A stretch of DNA of 64,000 nucleotides, taken from assembly GCA_964386325.1 (NCBI GenBank), contig CAYLQY010000004.1, positions 62,001-126,000 of the forward strand, read 5' to 3'. This DNA comes from Anaerorhabdus sp964386325 (GTDB lineage: Bacteria; Bacillota_I; Bacilli_A; Erysipelotrichales; Erysipelotrichaceae). Made by a program: the position numbers and the translations under genes. The stretch's first letter is position 1, and every line of letters starts with the position of its first letter. The notes beneath the pieces were generated by a model. It was not told the origin of the DNA and did no database searches. It saw nothing but the letters and a program-made list of their open reading frames with translations. This document shows, piece by piece, positions 51,516 to 60,516 of this stretch.

Positions 51516-52682
51516 ATGGAAAGTATTAAGAAGATGATACAAGAAAATATATTCATTTTATCAAAAAAACAAAGAAAACAATTTTATGACTATTTTCCGC
51601 ATAAAGTTTACAAAACGGAAAGAAATATTTCAATTATAGTTGCGTTAACACAAGTTGTGATGATGATTTTGTTTTTGTTTCGAAAAGATGTTAATTTTCA
51701 TGAATTTAGATTTGTTGCGTATTTTTCATTGTACGTATATTTATTTGTGGCTACTTTTCTTGCGATTGTATTTTATAAGTATACGTATGAAAGAAATATG
51801 TTTAATGTCTATATTTGGTTAAGAAGAATTTACTGTTTTCTTATTTGTATGTGGCTTATGGGAATCACTTTGTTAGATCAAATGCAAGGTGCTGATTTAT
51901 CGGTATTTAGTTACTTATTACCAACGATGGCAGCAGTTTTGTTAGTGAGTCCAGTAGAAAGTATTGTGATTTTTGGTTCTACATGGGTTTTATTAATCAC
52001 AATGATTTTAACCTTTGGTAATCAACATAGTCATTTTGGAATCATCATAAATAGTATATTTGTAACAGTATTGTCTATTTTTATTTCGTTTCGTTATTAT
52101 CGAAGTATGGCAATTGAATTTTGTGACCGTTTAACTATTGAAAACCAATATAGGGAAATTAAACAAGTAAATCATCAATTAGAAGATTTAGCTCATGTGG
52201 ATCAATTAACAGGGTTATATAATCGACATTATCTACATCAAGTGATTTATCCGATGTTTAATGAGAACTTAAAAAATAATTTGCATTCAATGTGTTTAGT
52301 TTTGGATATCGATTTTTTCAAGCAATATAATGATAATTATGGTCATTTAAAAGGTGATGAATGTATCAAGCAAATCACAAAAGTAATTAGAGAATTTTGT
52401 GATCGGCATGGTGCTAATGCAATTCGTTATGGTGGGGAAGAATTTTTAATTATTAAAGTTGATAAGAATGAAGTGGATGCATTGGTCATAGCGAATGAAT
52501 TGTTAGCTGAAATTAATAAAGAAAATATAAGAAGAGATGATCTTGAAATCAATCATGTAACAGTTAGTATTGGTATTTGGGATGATTCAATGTTTAAGGT
52601 GGAAACTCTTGAAGCTGCTATTCATTATGCGGATAATGCTTTATATAAAGCAAAAGATAATGGGAGAAATTGTATTTTTTAG
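51516..52682 (+). CDS. Membrane diguanylate cyclase (GGDEF)
   Basis: The 388-residue protein has about six membrane helices (residues 45-205), a short coiled linker, then a GGDEF domain (about 225-388) with LTGLYNRHYL, DIDFFKQYNDNYGH and the active motif GGEEF. It should make the second messenger c-di-GMP. No RxxD inhibitory site is evident before GGEEF. A perfect TATAAT at 51475-51480 lies upstream without a clear -35. The start is the ATG behind GGGGAG. No EAL or PilZ partner is in the window. Confidence 0.93.
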   Translation: MESIKKMIQENIFILSKKQRKQFYDYFPHKVYKTERNISIIVALTQVVMMILFLFRKDVNFHEFRFVAYFSLYVYLFVATFLAIVFYKYTYERNMFNVYIWLRRIYCFLICMWLMGITLLDQMQGADLSVFSYLLPTMAAVLLVSPVESIVIFGSTWVLLITMILTFGNQHSHFGIIINSIFVTVLSIFISFRYYRSMAIEFCDRLTIENQYREIKQVNHQLEDLAHVDQLTGLYNRHYLHQVIYPMFNENLKNNLHSMCLVLDIDFFKQYNDNYGHLKGDECIKQITKVIREFCDRHGANAIRYGGEEFLIIKVDKNEVDALVIANELLAEINKENIRRDDLEINHVTVSIGIWDDSMFKVETLEAAIHYADNALYKAKDNGRNCIF

Positions 52683-52985
52683 AGATATTTTTTTAATACG
52701 AACCCTATAAGCAAAGCGTGCGTTATTGCTTCAAAGATAATAGGGCTGTATGATGAATCAGACCATAAAATCCTTTAATTGTGGTGATTTAATATGAATA
52801 TACAAGAAATCACAAGAATAATTTCGAGAAATTTGAAAAACAGCTTGCTGTTGAAAAAGAGATAGTTTGTCCAAATGTAAGTCAAATAAAATTAATATAC
52901 AAGCTTGGTTTATATTTTAGCGTGCTTACTAAGCAGGACATCTACTTTGTGATACAATTCCACTAAAGTAAACAAATGAAAAAAG
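52683..52985. other. Gene-free stretch with nested inverted repeats
   Basis: No coding frame stands out. At 52703-52745 the pairs CCCTAT/ATAGGG and AAGCAA/TTGCTT nest as an imperfect hairpin without a T run. At about 52923-52935 TGCTTACTAAGCA is a small hairpin. Some of this may belong to the IS remnant that follows. Confidence 0.5.
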
Positions 52986-53020
52986 TAAATCTCATCTGTT
53001 TATGAAAGGTGGGATTTTTT
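52986..53020 (+). terminator. Terminator-like hairpin just before the IS3 remnant
   Basis: AAATCTCATCT and AGGTGGGATTT pair with two wobbles around a nine-base loop, followed by a T run that ends at the remnant's ATG. It may have protected the element from outside transcription. Confidence 0.55.
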
Positions 53021-53021
53021 A

Positions 53022-53255
53022 ATGGTAAGGAAAACAAAGTATAGTGCAAAACAAAAGATAGAAGTCAGCATACAATATTAAAGCGGGATAAAATCTGCAA
53101 AACAAATCGAAAAAGAATTAGGCATAAGCAAAAGAGAATCTGCGATTGTGAAGGAATGGAAAAAAGTATATAAGATATTTGGGGCAGAAGGTTTTGAAGA
53201 AAACAAAACGAATAAAACATATTCTAAAGAGTTACAATCAAAAGTAAGTATTTAA
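53022..53255 (+). pseudogene. Degenerate IS3-family (IS150-like) transposase OrfA fragment
   Basis: Reading from the ATG gives MVRKTKYSAKQKIEVSIQY, an in-frame TAA, then SGIKSAKQIEKELGIS and KEWKKVYKIFGAEGFEEN. The ending NKTYSKELQSKV is typical of IS150-type OrfA proteins between their two HTH repeats. The internal stop and the lack of orfB show a dead remnant. At about 53312-53338 a TTTCCACTGTC sequence resembles the right end of IS3 elements, which suggests an internal deletion removed orfB. Confidence 0.75.
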
Positions 53256-53256
53256 A

Positions 53257-53284
53257 AACCATCTATTCGATTGAATAGATGGTT
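53257..53284 (+). repeat. 12-bp inverted repeat after the IS remnant
   Basis: AACCATCTATTC and GAATAGATGGTT pair exactly around GATT. A short T-rich stretch follows. It could be the remnant's terminator. Confidence 0.6.
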
Positions 53285-53493
53285 ACTTACTACATTTAGA
53301 TTTACTTATTTCCACTGTCTAGTTGATAGGGCAGTTATCAGATGATATCGCTTTTTAAATTGCAATTATTAATCATATGAAATTGTCAAAATCTACACAT
53401 TTTGAGAAATGACGAATTCTCACTTATTATTTTAATACATTATATCATTTGTGTCAATTTTGTGCGAAAATGATGAAAATTATTTGATTATTC

Positions 53494-53522
53494 TTCACAA
53501 AATCTTAATTATTTACTATAAT
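53494..53522 (+). promoter_or_regulatory. Promoter of the surface-protein gene
   Basis: TTCACA (5/6) and a perfect TATAAT are 17 bases apart, placing the start about 55 bases before the ATG. The rest of the 53285-53581 region is AT-rich without other clear signals. Confidence 0.75.
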
Positions 53523-53581
53523 ATTGTATTTTTTAGTAGCTGTTATTCTCTAAATGTGTAGATTATGATAAGGAGAGAACA

Positions 53582-56500
53582 ATGAAAAGATTTAGTAAAT
53601 TACTGTTAGCTAGTATGTTATTTTTTAGCGTAATGACATTGAATATTACAGCTGAAGATACTAACATACCACCAGTAGATGGACAAACTGAAGAGTCAAA
53701 TGTTCAAGACACTATGGTTGATCCTGGTGAAGAACCAAATGAAGAACCAAGCACAAACCCTGGTACAAATAATCCAACTGAGGAAGAAGGTATAAATCCT
53801 GAAAACTCTAATCCTGAAGTGAGCAACGAACCAAGTGATTTAGATTCAAAACAATTTAATGAAGAGGGTTATGATGCCAATAAAATAGTCGCATGTGTAG
53901 TAAAGATTGACGAGACTTGTTATGAGACATTAGAAACTGCAATTTCAGCTGCGACTTCTTCAACGATTGTTTTGCAAGAAGATGTGGTTGTAAATGACTC
54001 AATAATTATAGATGCTAACAAAAATATAGTGTTTGATTTAAATGGTAAAAATATTAGTGTGAATTCATCAGTTCAAAAAGCACTATTTAAGGTAAAGAAT
54101 GCTGGATTAACAATTAAAGATAGTGTTGGTGCTGGGAAAGCAACTGGTAATGAAACAGCTGTTACTGTCTTAGAAAATGGTAATTTCACTTTGGAAAGTG
54201 GAGCTATAGAAGGACAATGGTATGGAGTTTCTGGTAATGGAGCTGGAAATGATAATACAACTATTGAAATAAAGGGTGGTTCAATATCTGCAGTTTATAC
54301 TAATGATGGAACCGCAATTTATCATCCGCAAGCAGGTGTACTAAAAATTAGTGGTGGAACAATAACGGGTAGTACTGGTATTCAAATTTGTGGTGGTAAT
54401 GCAACGATAAGTGGTGGAACTATTAATGCCACAGCATCAGATTTAAGAACAAATAAAGGTACTGGAGATGGTTCTATTATTGATGGAGCTGCATTATCTA
54501 TTATAGAAAGAGCATATCCTAATGGTGCACCTACTGTAACTGTTAATGGTGGTGTATTCAATTCAGCGAATAGTACTGCAATGCTTGTATATTCATGGAG
54601 AAATGATAGTGGAACTTCATCAGCATGGGCAACAGCAAAAGATAATATAACTGTTATTGGTGGTGATTTCTCGCAAGATATCGATCATCAATTGATATCT
54701 GAAGGTTATGAAAGCACATTGTCAAATGGCAGATATACTGTAGCAGAAATGAATGTTGTTGCGATAGTGGGCGATAAGAAATATTCTAGTTTAGCGAAAG
54801 CAATGGAAGAATCAAGCGGGGCGACTGTTGTTGTACAAAAAGATACTACGCTAGACACGTATACTGTCGCTAATGACAAGACTGTTAATCTCGACTTAAA
54901 TGGTAAAACTGTTGATTTAAAAGCGACTTCATTAGTTAATAATGGAGTATTAACAATTAAAGATAATACAGCTACAGGTACAACAATTACTGCTTATACT
55001 GCAGGTAAAATTACCAGTGGTAATAATACAATCATTAATAATGGAACATTAACAATTGAGAATGGTGTTATTGATGCAACTGCTCATGGAAAATCTGCAA
55101 TTTTAAATAATTCTAATGGAACATTAACTATGACAAATGGTAAACTGACACGTAGTAATGAAGCAGGGATTACTGGTGGTAATGGTGGTAACAGTTTCTA
55201 TGTACTCTTCAATAAAGGTACAATTGAGTCAATTAGTGGTGGCTTTATTGTTGCAAATGGCAGTTTTAGTTCATTGATTAATAACTTGGGAACATCTAGT
55301 AAAACTGCATTAATTAAGAGTATTTCAGGTGGCGTTTTTGAAAATAACTTCGTTGTACTTAAGAATGATGATTATAGTGAAATAACAACAATAAGTGGAG
55401 GAACATTCACATCAGGTGTTAATACTGTGAACGGTTCTACAATAACAAACTATGGAAAAATTGGAACAATAAGTGGCGGATTATTCGTGAATAAAGGGAA
55501 ATCTACCTCAGTTCTTGCGACGCTTACTTGGAAAGATAAAAGTAACATCGAGTTTGTAGGGTCTGTAAATAGTATCACAGGTGGTACTTTCTTAGCTCAA
55601 GGAAAAGGCTCGGCTATTTTAATTGCAAATGATGGTAAGTGTAGTACTAAACCAGTTGTTAATATTAGCGAAGCAAACGTATATGGAAACCTTAATGTAC
55701 GTGGTGAAAGTACACTTGCGATTAGTGGGGGCAAGTACTCAGTAAGTCCATTAAATTATGTTGTTGACGGAAAAACAGCTTTTTCTCAAACTAATACAAT
55801 TGATGGTATAACATACAACTTTATAATTACACCTAAAGCTGCTGACATTCCAGTTGTTGAAGTTGGAGATGAAATTATTGAGGTTAACACAGATAGTGGC
55901 GTTATTCCTCCAGCAGGGTCTATAGATAATATTGCTAAGTCAACTATAAACTTGGATGATGCAATATTAAGTGTTGCAAATGATAAGACAATTGTTAAAG
56001 ACAAAGAAAAATTAATCGAAATATTAGGAAATAAATTTTCAACAATGACTGATGCTGAAAAAGCAAATGCTAAAATTGTTATAGAAACAAAAACAATAAT
56101 TGATGTTGTTGGTTATCAAGAAAGTGATGGAAAAAAGACATTAAATGTTGAAATCACACCTTATTATGATCTTTATGCAACATTTGCTTTAAGTGCTGAT
56201 AGTATGAGCGATTTAAATTCGGTGAAAATCACTAACACTTCTGTAGAGTTAAAAGTAACAACTCCAGTTGAGTTAAAATTACCTGTAGATTTAATTGAGA
56301 ATGCAAATGATGATTCAAATTACTTATTTGTTCAACATACTAAAGCAGATGGCAAACAATACATTTATAGAACAACTTATGAAAATGGTGTAGTGACATT
56401 TACAAATCCAAATGGATTTAGTTCATTTGCGGTTATTCTAGATGCTCGTCAAGGTAAAATGTTCTTTGGTAGCGGTGATACAACTGGTGCTAAATATGAC

Positions 56501-56812
56501 TTTGGAAATGTAGGCCAAGCTTTACCTACCTCAATTGAACCTAATTCTACATTTAAAGGATGGAAGTACAATGGAGTTCTTTATACAACATTTACTGATG
56601 AATTATTAGATTTATTGAATACAAATGTTGAAATTACACTAACTCCTGAATTTGTAAAAAATCCAAGTACTGGTTCTTCTTGGGATGATGGTGGACCGTT
56701 TACAACAGACAAGAATGGTAACATCTTCGACCGTTGGGGAAATGAAATATATCATAATCCTACTGGGACAACAAGTAAAGGTTATAAAGTTCCAAACACT
56801 GGTGTAAAATAA
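53582..56812 (+). CDS. Large secreted beta-helix surface protein ending in a PNTG motif
   Basis: The 1076-residue protein has a signal peptide (cleavage near residue 24), then a Pro/Glu/Asn-rich linker to about 95. Two related right-handed beta-helix modules follow (about 100-390 and 395-760), each opening with a YxxLxxAxxxA strand and DLNGK and carrying repeated ISGG/TGG turns. A smooth beta-sandwich-like stretch and an InlB-type repeat (STFKGWKYNGVLYTTF) come before the end. The last residues are GYKVPNTGVK: a sortase-like PNTG with only two residues after it and no membrane anchor. A terminator directly follows, so no tail was missed. It sits beside a sortase gene and is likely an adhesin or glycan-binding protein. 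Confidence 0.85.
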   Translation: MKRFSKLLLASMLFFSVMTLNITAEDTNIPPVDGQTEESNVQDTMVDPGEEPNEEPSTNPGTNNPTEEEGINPENSNPEVSNEPSDLDSKQFNEEGYDANKIVACVVKIDETCYETLETAISAATSSTIVLQEDVVVNDSIIIDANKNIVFDLNGKNISVNSSVQKALFKVKNAGLTIKDSVGAGKATGNETAVTVLENGNFTLESGAIEGQWYGVSGNGAGNDNTTIEIKGGSISAVYTNDGTAIYHPQAGVLKISGGTITGSTGIQICGGNATISGGTINATASDLRTNKGTGDGSIIDGAALSIIERAYPNGAPTVTVNGGVFNSANSTAMLVYSWRNDSGTSSAWATAKDNITVIGGDFSQDIDHQLISEGYESTLSNGRYTVAEMNVVAIVGDKKYSSLAKAMEESSGATVVVQKDTTLDTYTVANDKTVNLDLNGKTVDLKATSLVNNGVLTIKDNTATGTTITAYTAGKITSGNNTIINNGTLTIENGVIDATAHGKSAILNNSNGTLTMTNGKLTRSNEAGITGGNGGNSFYVLFNKGTIESISGGFIVANGSFSSLINNLGTSSKTALIKSISGGVFENNFVVLKNDDYSEITTISGGTFTSGVNTVNGSTITNYGKIGTISGGLFVNKGKSTSVLATLTWKDKSNIEFVGSVNSITGGTFLAQGKGSAILIANDGKCSTKPVVNISEANVYGNLNVRGESTLAISGGKYSVSPLNYVVDGKTAFSQTNTIDGITYNFIITPKAADIPVVEVGDEIIEVNTDSGVIPPAGSIDNIAKSTINLDDAILSVANDKTIVKDKEKLIEILGNKFSTMTDAEKANAKIVIETKTIIDVVGYQESDGKKTLNVEITPYYDLYATFALSADSMSDLNSVKITNTSVELKVTTPVELKLPVDLIENANDDSNYLFVQHTKADGKQYIYRTTYENGVVTFTNPNGFSSFAVILDARQGKMFFGSGDTTGAKYDFGNVGQALPTSIEPNSTFKGWKYNGVLYTTFTDELLDLLNTNVEITLTPEFVKNPSTGSSWDDGGPFTTDKNGNIFDRWGNEIYHNPTGTTSKGYKVPNTGVK

Positions 56813-56818
56813 ATATAC

Positions 56819-56844
56819 AAGCCACTTCGGTGGCTCTTTTTATC
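56819..56844 (+). terminator. Intrinsic terminator after the surface-protein gene
   Basis: AGCCAC and GTGGCT pair around a TTCG tetraloop and are followed by CTTTTT. Confidence 0.9.
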
Positions 56845-56921
56845 TTATCGGTGATGACAGAAAAACTAGAGTAATCTTATTATGATTTGTTTTATAAGTT
56901 ATATTTCTTGGAGGAGTTATG

Positions 56922-57620
56922 ATGAAGAAAAAAATTATTATTATCGTTGCGGCGATTGTAGCGATTTGTGGACTAATCTTTGCATTAAATCAAAATAATT
57001 CAGGGCAAGTTGTAATAGTACCAACACCACTACCTTCGGCTACAACAAGTGTATATAGCAATGAAGAATGGTTGAATAGCAAAAAAATGAATGATGAGTA
57101 TGTTGGAAGAATTCACTTTGAAAGTGGTTTAATTGATGAACAGATTGTACAAGCGGAAGATAATGAAAAGTACTTGCAATTAAGTTGGGATAATCAACAA
57201 ACATCTCATGGATCTGTATTTATGGATTATCGTAATAGCATTAGTGATCAAAATATTATTTTATATGGGCATTTTGTATATGCGGACGAAAGCCTAATTT
57301 TTAGTCCGTTACATCAATTGATACTACAAGAGAATTATATGAATAATAAAGTGATTCAACTAGATCTTGAAAATGAAAGAAGAAACTATGAAGTTATATC
57401 AGTATTCTATTATGAAATGGATAATCCAACATTAGAATATTTTCACCCAAATTATGAGCAAAATTACTTTCAACTCTATATGGATATGGTTAAGCAAAAG
57501 GAATTTTATTCTACAGGTAATGAGCTTTCGATGAATGATAAATTTTTAACATTACAAACTTGTGTTAGAGATCGTGATGACCTTCGTTTAATTGTTTTGG
57601 CTAAATTGGTCGAAGAATAG
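56922..57620 (+). CDS. Class B-like sortase
   Basis: The 232-residue protein has an N-terminal membrane anchor (about 5-22) and an outward catalytic domain. The catalytic triad positions are visible: His in ILYGHFVYAD, Cys in LTLQTC and Arg in DDLRLIVLAKLV. The TLQTC form and the long loop before Cys resemble SrtB-type enzymes. Two ATG codons lie in tandem at 56919 and 56922; the second is better spaced from GGAGGAG. It is about 110 bases after the PNTG surface protein, the probable substrate. Confidence 0.88.
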   Translation: MKKKIIIIVAAIVAICGLIFALNQNNSGQVVIVPTPLPSATTSVYSNEEWLNSKKMNDEYVGRIHFESGLIDEQIVQAEDNEKYLQLSWDNQQTSHGSVFMDYRNSISDQNIILYGHFVYADESLIFSPLHQLILQENYMNNKVIQLDLENERRNYEVISVFYYEMDNPTLEYFHPNYEQNYFQLYMDMVKQKEFYSTGNELSMNDKFLTLQTCVRDRDDLRLIVLAKLVEE

Positions 57621-57727
57621 TTATATTGTTAGAAACTTGAATTAGAGAATGAAACTCATTAATAACTTTAGAATGAAGTTTAGCCTATTTTCATTTTTTT
57701 CATGTAAAATAAAGTAGAGGTGAGAAC

Positions 57728-58270
57728 ATGAAGAGAAATGTAATTCTATATATTGCGATGAGTTTAGATGGATATATAGCGGATAAATATGGTGGTGTTG
57801 ATTGGTTAAAGGGAGAAGATGAGAATTATAATGATGATACAAGTTATCAAGAACTCCTTGATGAAATTGATACTGTAATTATGGGTTATGCAACTTATGA
57901 TCAAGTTACAAATGAGTTATCTCCTGATAATTGGCCATATCTTGGTAAAAAGACCTATGTATTGTCACATCGAACTATAGAAAATAGTAAAGACATTGAA
58001 TTTGTGAATGAAAATGTAATTCAGCTATATACAAATTTACAAATCAAAAAAGGTAAATCAATCTGGATTTGTGGTGGCTCAGATATTGTAAGTCAGTTTG
58101 TAAATGAAGATTTAGTAGATGAATATCGGGTATTTATCATTCCAACAATACTTGGTGAAGGAGTATCATTATTTTCAAATATTCAACAAAAAACAAATCT
58201 ACGATGTAAATCGGTGGATATGTTAAATGGAATTGTACGTTGTGTTTATTTGAAATCAGAATTAAAATAA
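57728..58270 (+). CDS. Dihydrofolate-reductase-like (RibD_C) protein
   Basis: The 180-residue protein has the fold's N-terminal ILYIAMSLDGYIADKYGGVDWL, the central VIMGYATYDQV and YVLSHR, and the C-terminal WICGGSDIVSQFVNEDLVDEYRVFIIPTILGEG reduced to its ICGGSDI and LGEGVSLF hallmarks. YwjB/YyaP-like relatives are NADPH-binding reductases of unclear substrate. It is not the canonical DHFR. It starts a run of small genes with short gaps. Confidence 0.85.
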   Translation: MKRNVILYIAMSLDGYIADKYGGVDWLKGEDENYNDDTSYQELLDEIDTVIMGYATYDQVTNELSPDNWPYLGKKTYVLSHRTIENSKDIEFVNENVIQLYTNLQIKKGKSIWICGGSDIVSQFVNEDLVDEYRVFIIPTILGEGVSLFSNIQQKTNLRCKSVDMLNGIVRCVYLKSELK

Positions 58271-58283
58271 AGAAGGTGATAAA

Positions 58284-58613
58284 ATGAAAATAGAATTGAA
58301 ACAGTATATACCTTATTTATTGTCATTTGTATTTATTTTTGTGGGACTTCCATTATTTATGGGAGATACAGGTTCTGCAATGATTGTGATACTTATGATT
58401 ATGCCAGCGTGTTTATTATCGACATCAATCATTTTTAGCTATACTTATGAAAAATTCGATTTGATTTATTTAGTGTTGTTAGAATGTTTTGTGTTGATTT
58501 CAATTTTTGTATTTATGAATAGTACAGCTCTTATTTATACAATTGTTTATCTTGTTGTAGCGCTAGTGGGCAATGGCATTGGCTATTTGCTTAGTAAGCG
58601 TAAAGAAAAATAA
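58284..58613 (+). CDS. Small membrane protein of unknown function
   Basis: The 109-residue protein has four predicted membrane helices and a basic C-terminus (SKRKEK). I recognise no family. The start follows GAAGGTG. It is 13 bases after the RibD_C-like gene and three bases before the DUF1232 gene, so these three are probably co-transcribed. Confidence 0.65.
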   Translation: MKIELKQYIPYLLSFVFIFVGLPLFMGDTGSAMIVILMIMPACLLSTSIIFSYTYEKFDLIYLVLLECFVLISIFVFMNSTALIYTIVYLVVALVGNGIGYLLSKRKEK

Positions 58614-58616
58614 ACG

Positions 58617-58979
58617 ATGAATGTAAAAGAAATTGCAAAAAAATGTAAACAAGATTTGCCGATTATTTATTTTGTATTTAAAAATAATTCAACACCTTTA
58701 TTTAGCAAACTATTAGCAGGAATAACAATTGGCTATGCTTTGTCGCCAATTGATCTTATACCAGATTTTATACCAATTCTTGGATATTTGGATGATTTAA
58801 TACTTCTTCCATTTTTGATTACTATGACGATGAAAAGTTTGCCTGAATCAATAATTGCTGAAGCTAGAAAGTCGTCGATTGACTTTTGGGAGAATTATTC
58901 TAAAAAATGGTATTATGCAATTCCAATAGTGCTACTCTGGGTGTTACTCATTTTTGTTGTTATTGAAGGATTACTTTAG
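58617..58979 (+). CDS. YkvA/DUF1232 family membrane protein
   Basis: The 120-residue protein carries the DUF1232 hallmark ALSPIDLIPDFIPILGYLDDL, shown here in two halves ALSPIDLIPDF and IPILGYLDDL. One membrane helix lies at the C-terminus. The function of the family is not established. It continues the small-gene operon. Confidence 0.88.
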   Translation: MNVKEIAKKCKQDLPIIYFVFKNNSTPLFSKLLAGITIGYALSPIDLIPDFIPILGYLDDLILLPFLITMTMKSLPESIIAEARKSSIDFWENYSKKWYYAIPIVLLWVLLIFVVIEGLL

Positions 58980-58988
58980 GAGGTTCTT

Positions 58989-59327
58989 ATGACAGTTATT
59001 GATGATTACATTGCAACATGTCCGGTTGAACATCAACCAAAATTAGTAGAGATACGTGAAATAATAAAAAAGGCAGCACCTCAAGCAGAAGAAAAAATTA
59101 GCTGGGGTATGCCAACATTTTATTTGAATGGAAATTTAGTTCACTTTGCCGATGCAAAGAAGCACATCGGTTTTTATCCTGGAGCAACAGGTGTAAGTGA
59201 CTTTGAAGAACGTATTCAAGAGTACAAGCATTCTAAAGGAGCAATTCAATTTCCTTTAGATAAACCACTCCCTAAAAAATTAATAACGGATATTGTAAAG
59301 CATCGAATTCAAGAAAATTGTGAATGA
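58989..59327 (+). CDS. DUF1801 (YdhG-like) protein
   Basis: The 112-residue soluble protein matches DUF1801: VIDDYIATCP at the start, KISWGMPTFYLNGNLVHFA and HIGFYPGATG in the middle, then SKGAIQFPLDKPLP. Some relatives were proposed to handle iron in Bacillus, but this is not shown here. It ends one base before the convergent alkD-like stop. Confidence 0.85.
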   Translation: MTVIDDYIATCPVEHQPKLVEIREIIKKAAPQAEEKISWGMPTFYLNGNLVHFADAKKHIGFYPGATGVSDFEERIQEYKHSKGAIQFPLDKPLPKKLITDIVKHRIQENCE

Positions 59328-60005
59328 TTATTTAGAACGTTTGAGCGTATTCAAATGTTCTTTTTCTTTCTTACTAAAGCGAAGTGATTCGCGAGCTTTT
59401 TGGAGGGTTTTGTTGTATGTCCAATCATCACTTAGATTATTCATTGCAGTAAGTGTTTTGTTTGGATGATGGACAAGTGATTCGGCTAGACACCAAGCAA
59501 TTGCCATTTTTACATAATAGTGGTCATGATTTAGGGTAATTAGTAATATTAAAATTTCATCGATGTGGTCAGATTGTAGAAAATAAAACAAAAAGGAAAC
59601 AATGCCAAAACGTACTGTGTAAGGATTTTTTGACTTCATACATTTTTTACAGAATGTATAATAACTTTCGGATTGATCTTTAAGGGTTATGACAAAACTA
59701 TCACAAAGTGACCAATTTGTTACCTTTGGTAAATAGGTTTGGATTAGCTTTACCTTAGCAGTGAATGATTGTGGTTGATAGGCGATAATGAATCCTTCAA
59801 TCATAACTTCTTCAAAATACTCATCTTTCACTTCTTTTAAAAACAGTTGAGGATCTTCTTTGATGATCCTTTTTGCGATTTTTCTAAGTTCTGGTAGTCG
59901 AACACCAATCATTGCATAGCTATTATCTGGCAATAATCTTAATGAAAAATCACGAAATTCCTTGTTTTGCAGTTTCTTTAATTGATCGATTATTTGATTG
60001 CGCAT
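59328..60005 (-). CDS. AlkD-like DNA alkylation repair protein
   Basis: The 225-residue all-helical HEAT-repeat protein matches the DNA alkylation-repair superfamily. IGVRLPELRKIAKRI, NWSLCDSF and DHYYVKMAIAWCLAE are the conserved blocks lining the DNA groove. Relatives excise 3- and 7-methylpurines without base flipping. Its start (GGGGAT site) diverges from ogt 44 bases away, so two alkylation-repair genes share one control region. Confidence 0.85.
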   Translation of the reverse strand: MRNQIIDQLKKLQNKEFRDFSLRLLPDNSYAMIGVRLPELRKIAKRIIKEDPQLFLKEVKDEYFEEVMIEGFIIAYQPQSFTAKVKLIQTYLPKVTNWSLCDSFVITLKDQSESYYTFCKKCMKSKNPYTVRFGIVSFLFYFLQSDHIDEILILLITLNHDHYYVKMAIAWCLAESLVHHPNKTLTAMNNLSDDWTYNKTLQKARESLRFSKKEKEHLNTLKRSK

Positions 60006-60048
60006 GTGTTTTTAATCCCCTTTATGATATAATTATACGGGAGATTTT

Positions 60049-60507
60049 ATGATGAAACAACGTACGATAAAAACAGATATTGGATGTCTCAATCTAATTG
60101 AAGAAAATGAAAAACTTGTTGGCTTAGAGTTTGTGGATGGTGAGTCTTCTCATTGTGATGATTCAGCTCTTTTAAAACGCGCAGAAAAGCAGTTACAAGA
60201 ATATATGCAAGGTAAGCGTACAAACTTTGAAATCCCAATTTACTTTAAAGGTTCTTCTTTTCAAGAACAAGTATGGAATGCATTATTACGTATCCCATAT
60301 GGAGAAGTAAGAAGTTATCAAGAAGTTGCACAAATGATTGGTAATCCCAAATCATGTCGTGCTGTTGGGAATGCCTGTAATAAAAATCCAATTGCGATTG
60401 TTGTACCTTGTCATCGTGTTGTGGCGTCACATCGTAAAATCGGTGGCTTTGGCGGCGGATTGGATTGTAAACAAAGACTATTTGAAATTGAAAATATTGA
60501 ATTATGA
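60049..60507 (+). CDS. ogt: Methylated-DNA-protein-cysteine methyltransferase
   Basis: The 152-residue suicide enzyme removes the methyl group from O6-methylguanine. FQEQVWNALLRIPYGEVRSYQEVA, CRAVGNACNKNPIAIVVPCHRVV with the PCHR acceptor Cys, and GGFGGGLDCK are present in order; the first is quoted only in part here as IPYGEVRSYQEVA. It lacks an Ada domain. Tandem ATG codons at 60049 and 60052 leave the exact start open. It is followed ten bases later by the glucosaminidase gene. Confidence 0.95.
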   Translation: MMKQRTIKTDIGCLNLIEENEKLVGLEFVDGESSHCDDSALLKRAEKQLQEYMQGKRTNFEIPIYFKGSSFQEQVWNALLRIPYGEVRSYQEVAQMIGNPKSCRAVGNACNKNPIAIVVPCHRVVASHRKIGGFGGGLDCKQRLFEIENIEL

Positions 60508-60516
60508 GGTGTATAA

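Noticed and set aside
52703..52745. Nested inverted repeats after the diguanylate cyclase as a terminator
   Set aside because: There is no T run and the arms are interrupted, so I list it only as a structural feature.
53582..56812. Frameshifted end of the surface protein
   Set aside because: A stem-loop terminator starts six bases after the stop and no hydrophobic anchor can be read in another frame, so the end seems genuine.
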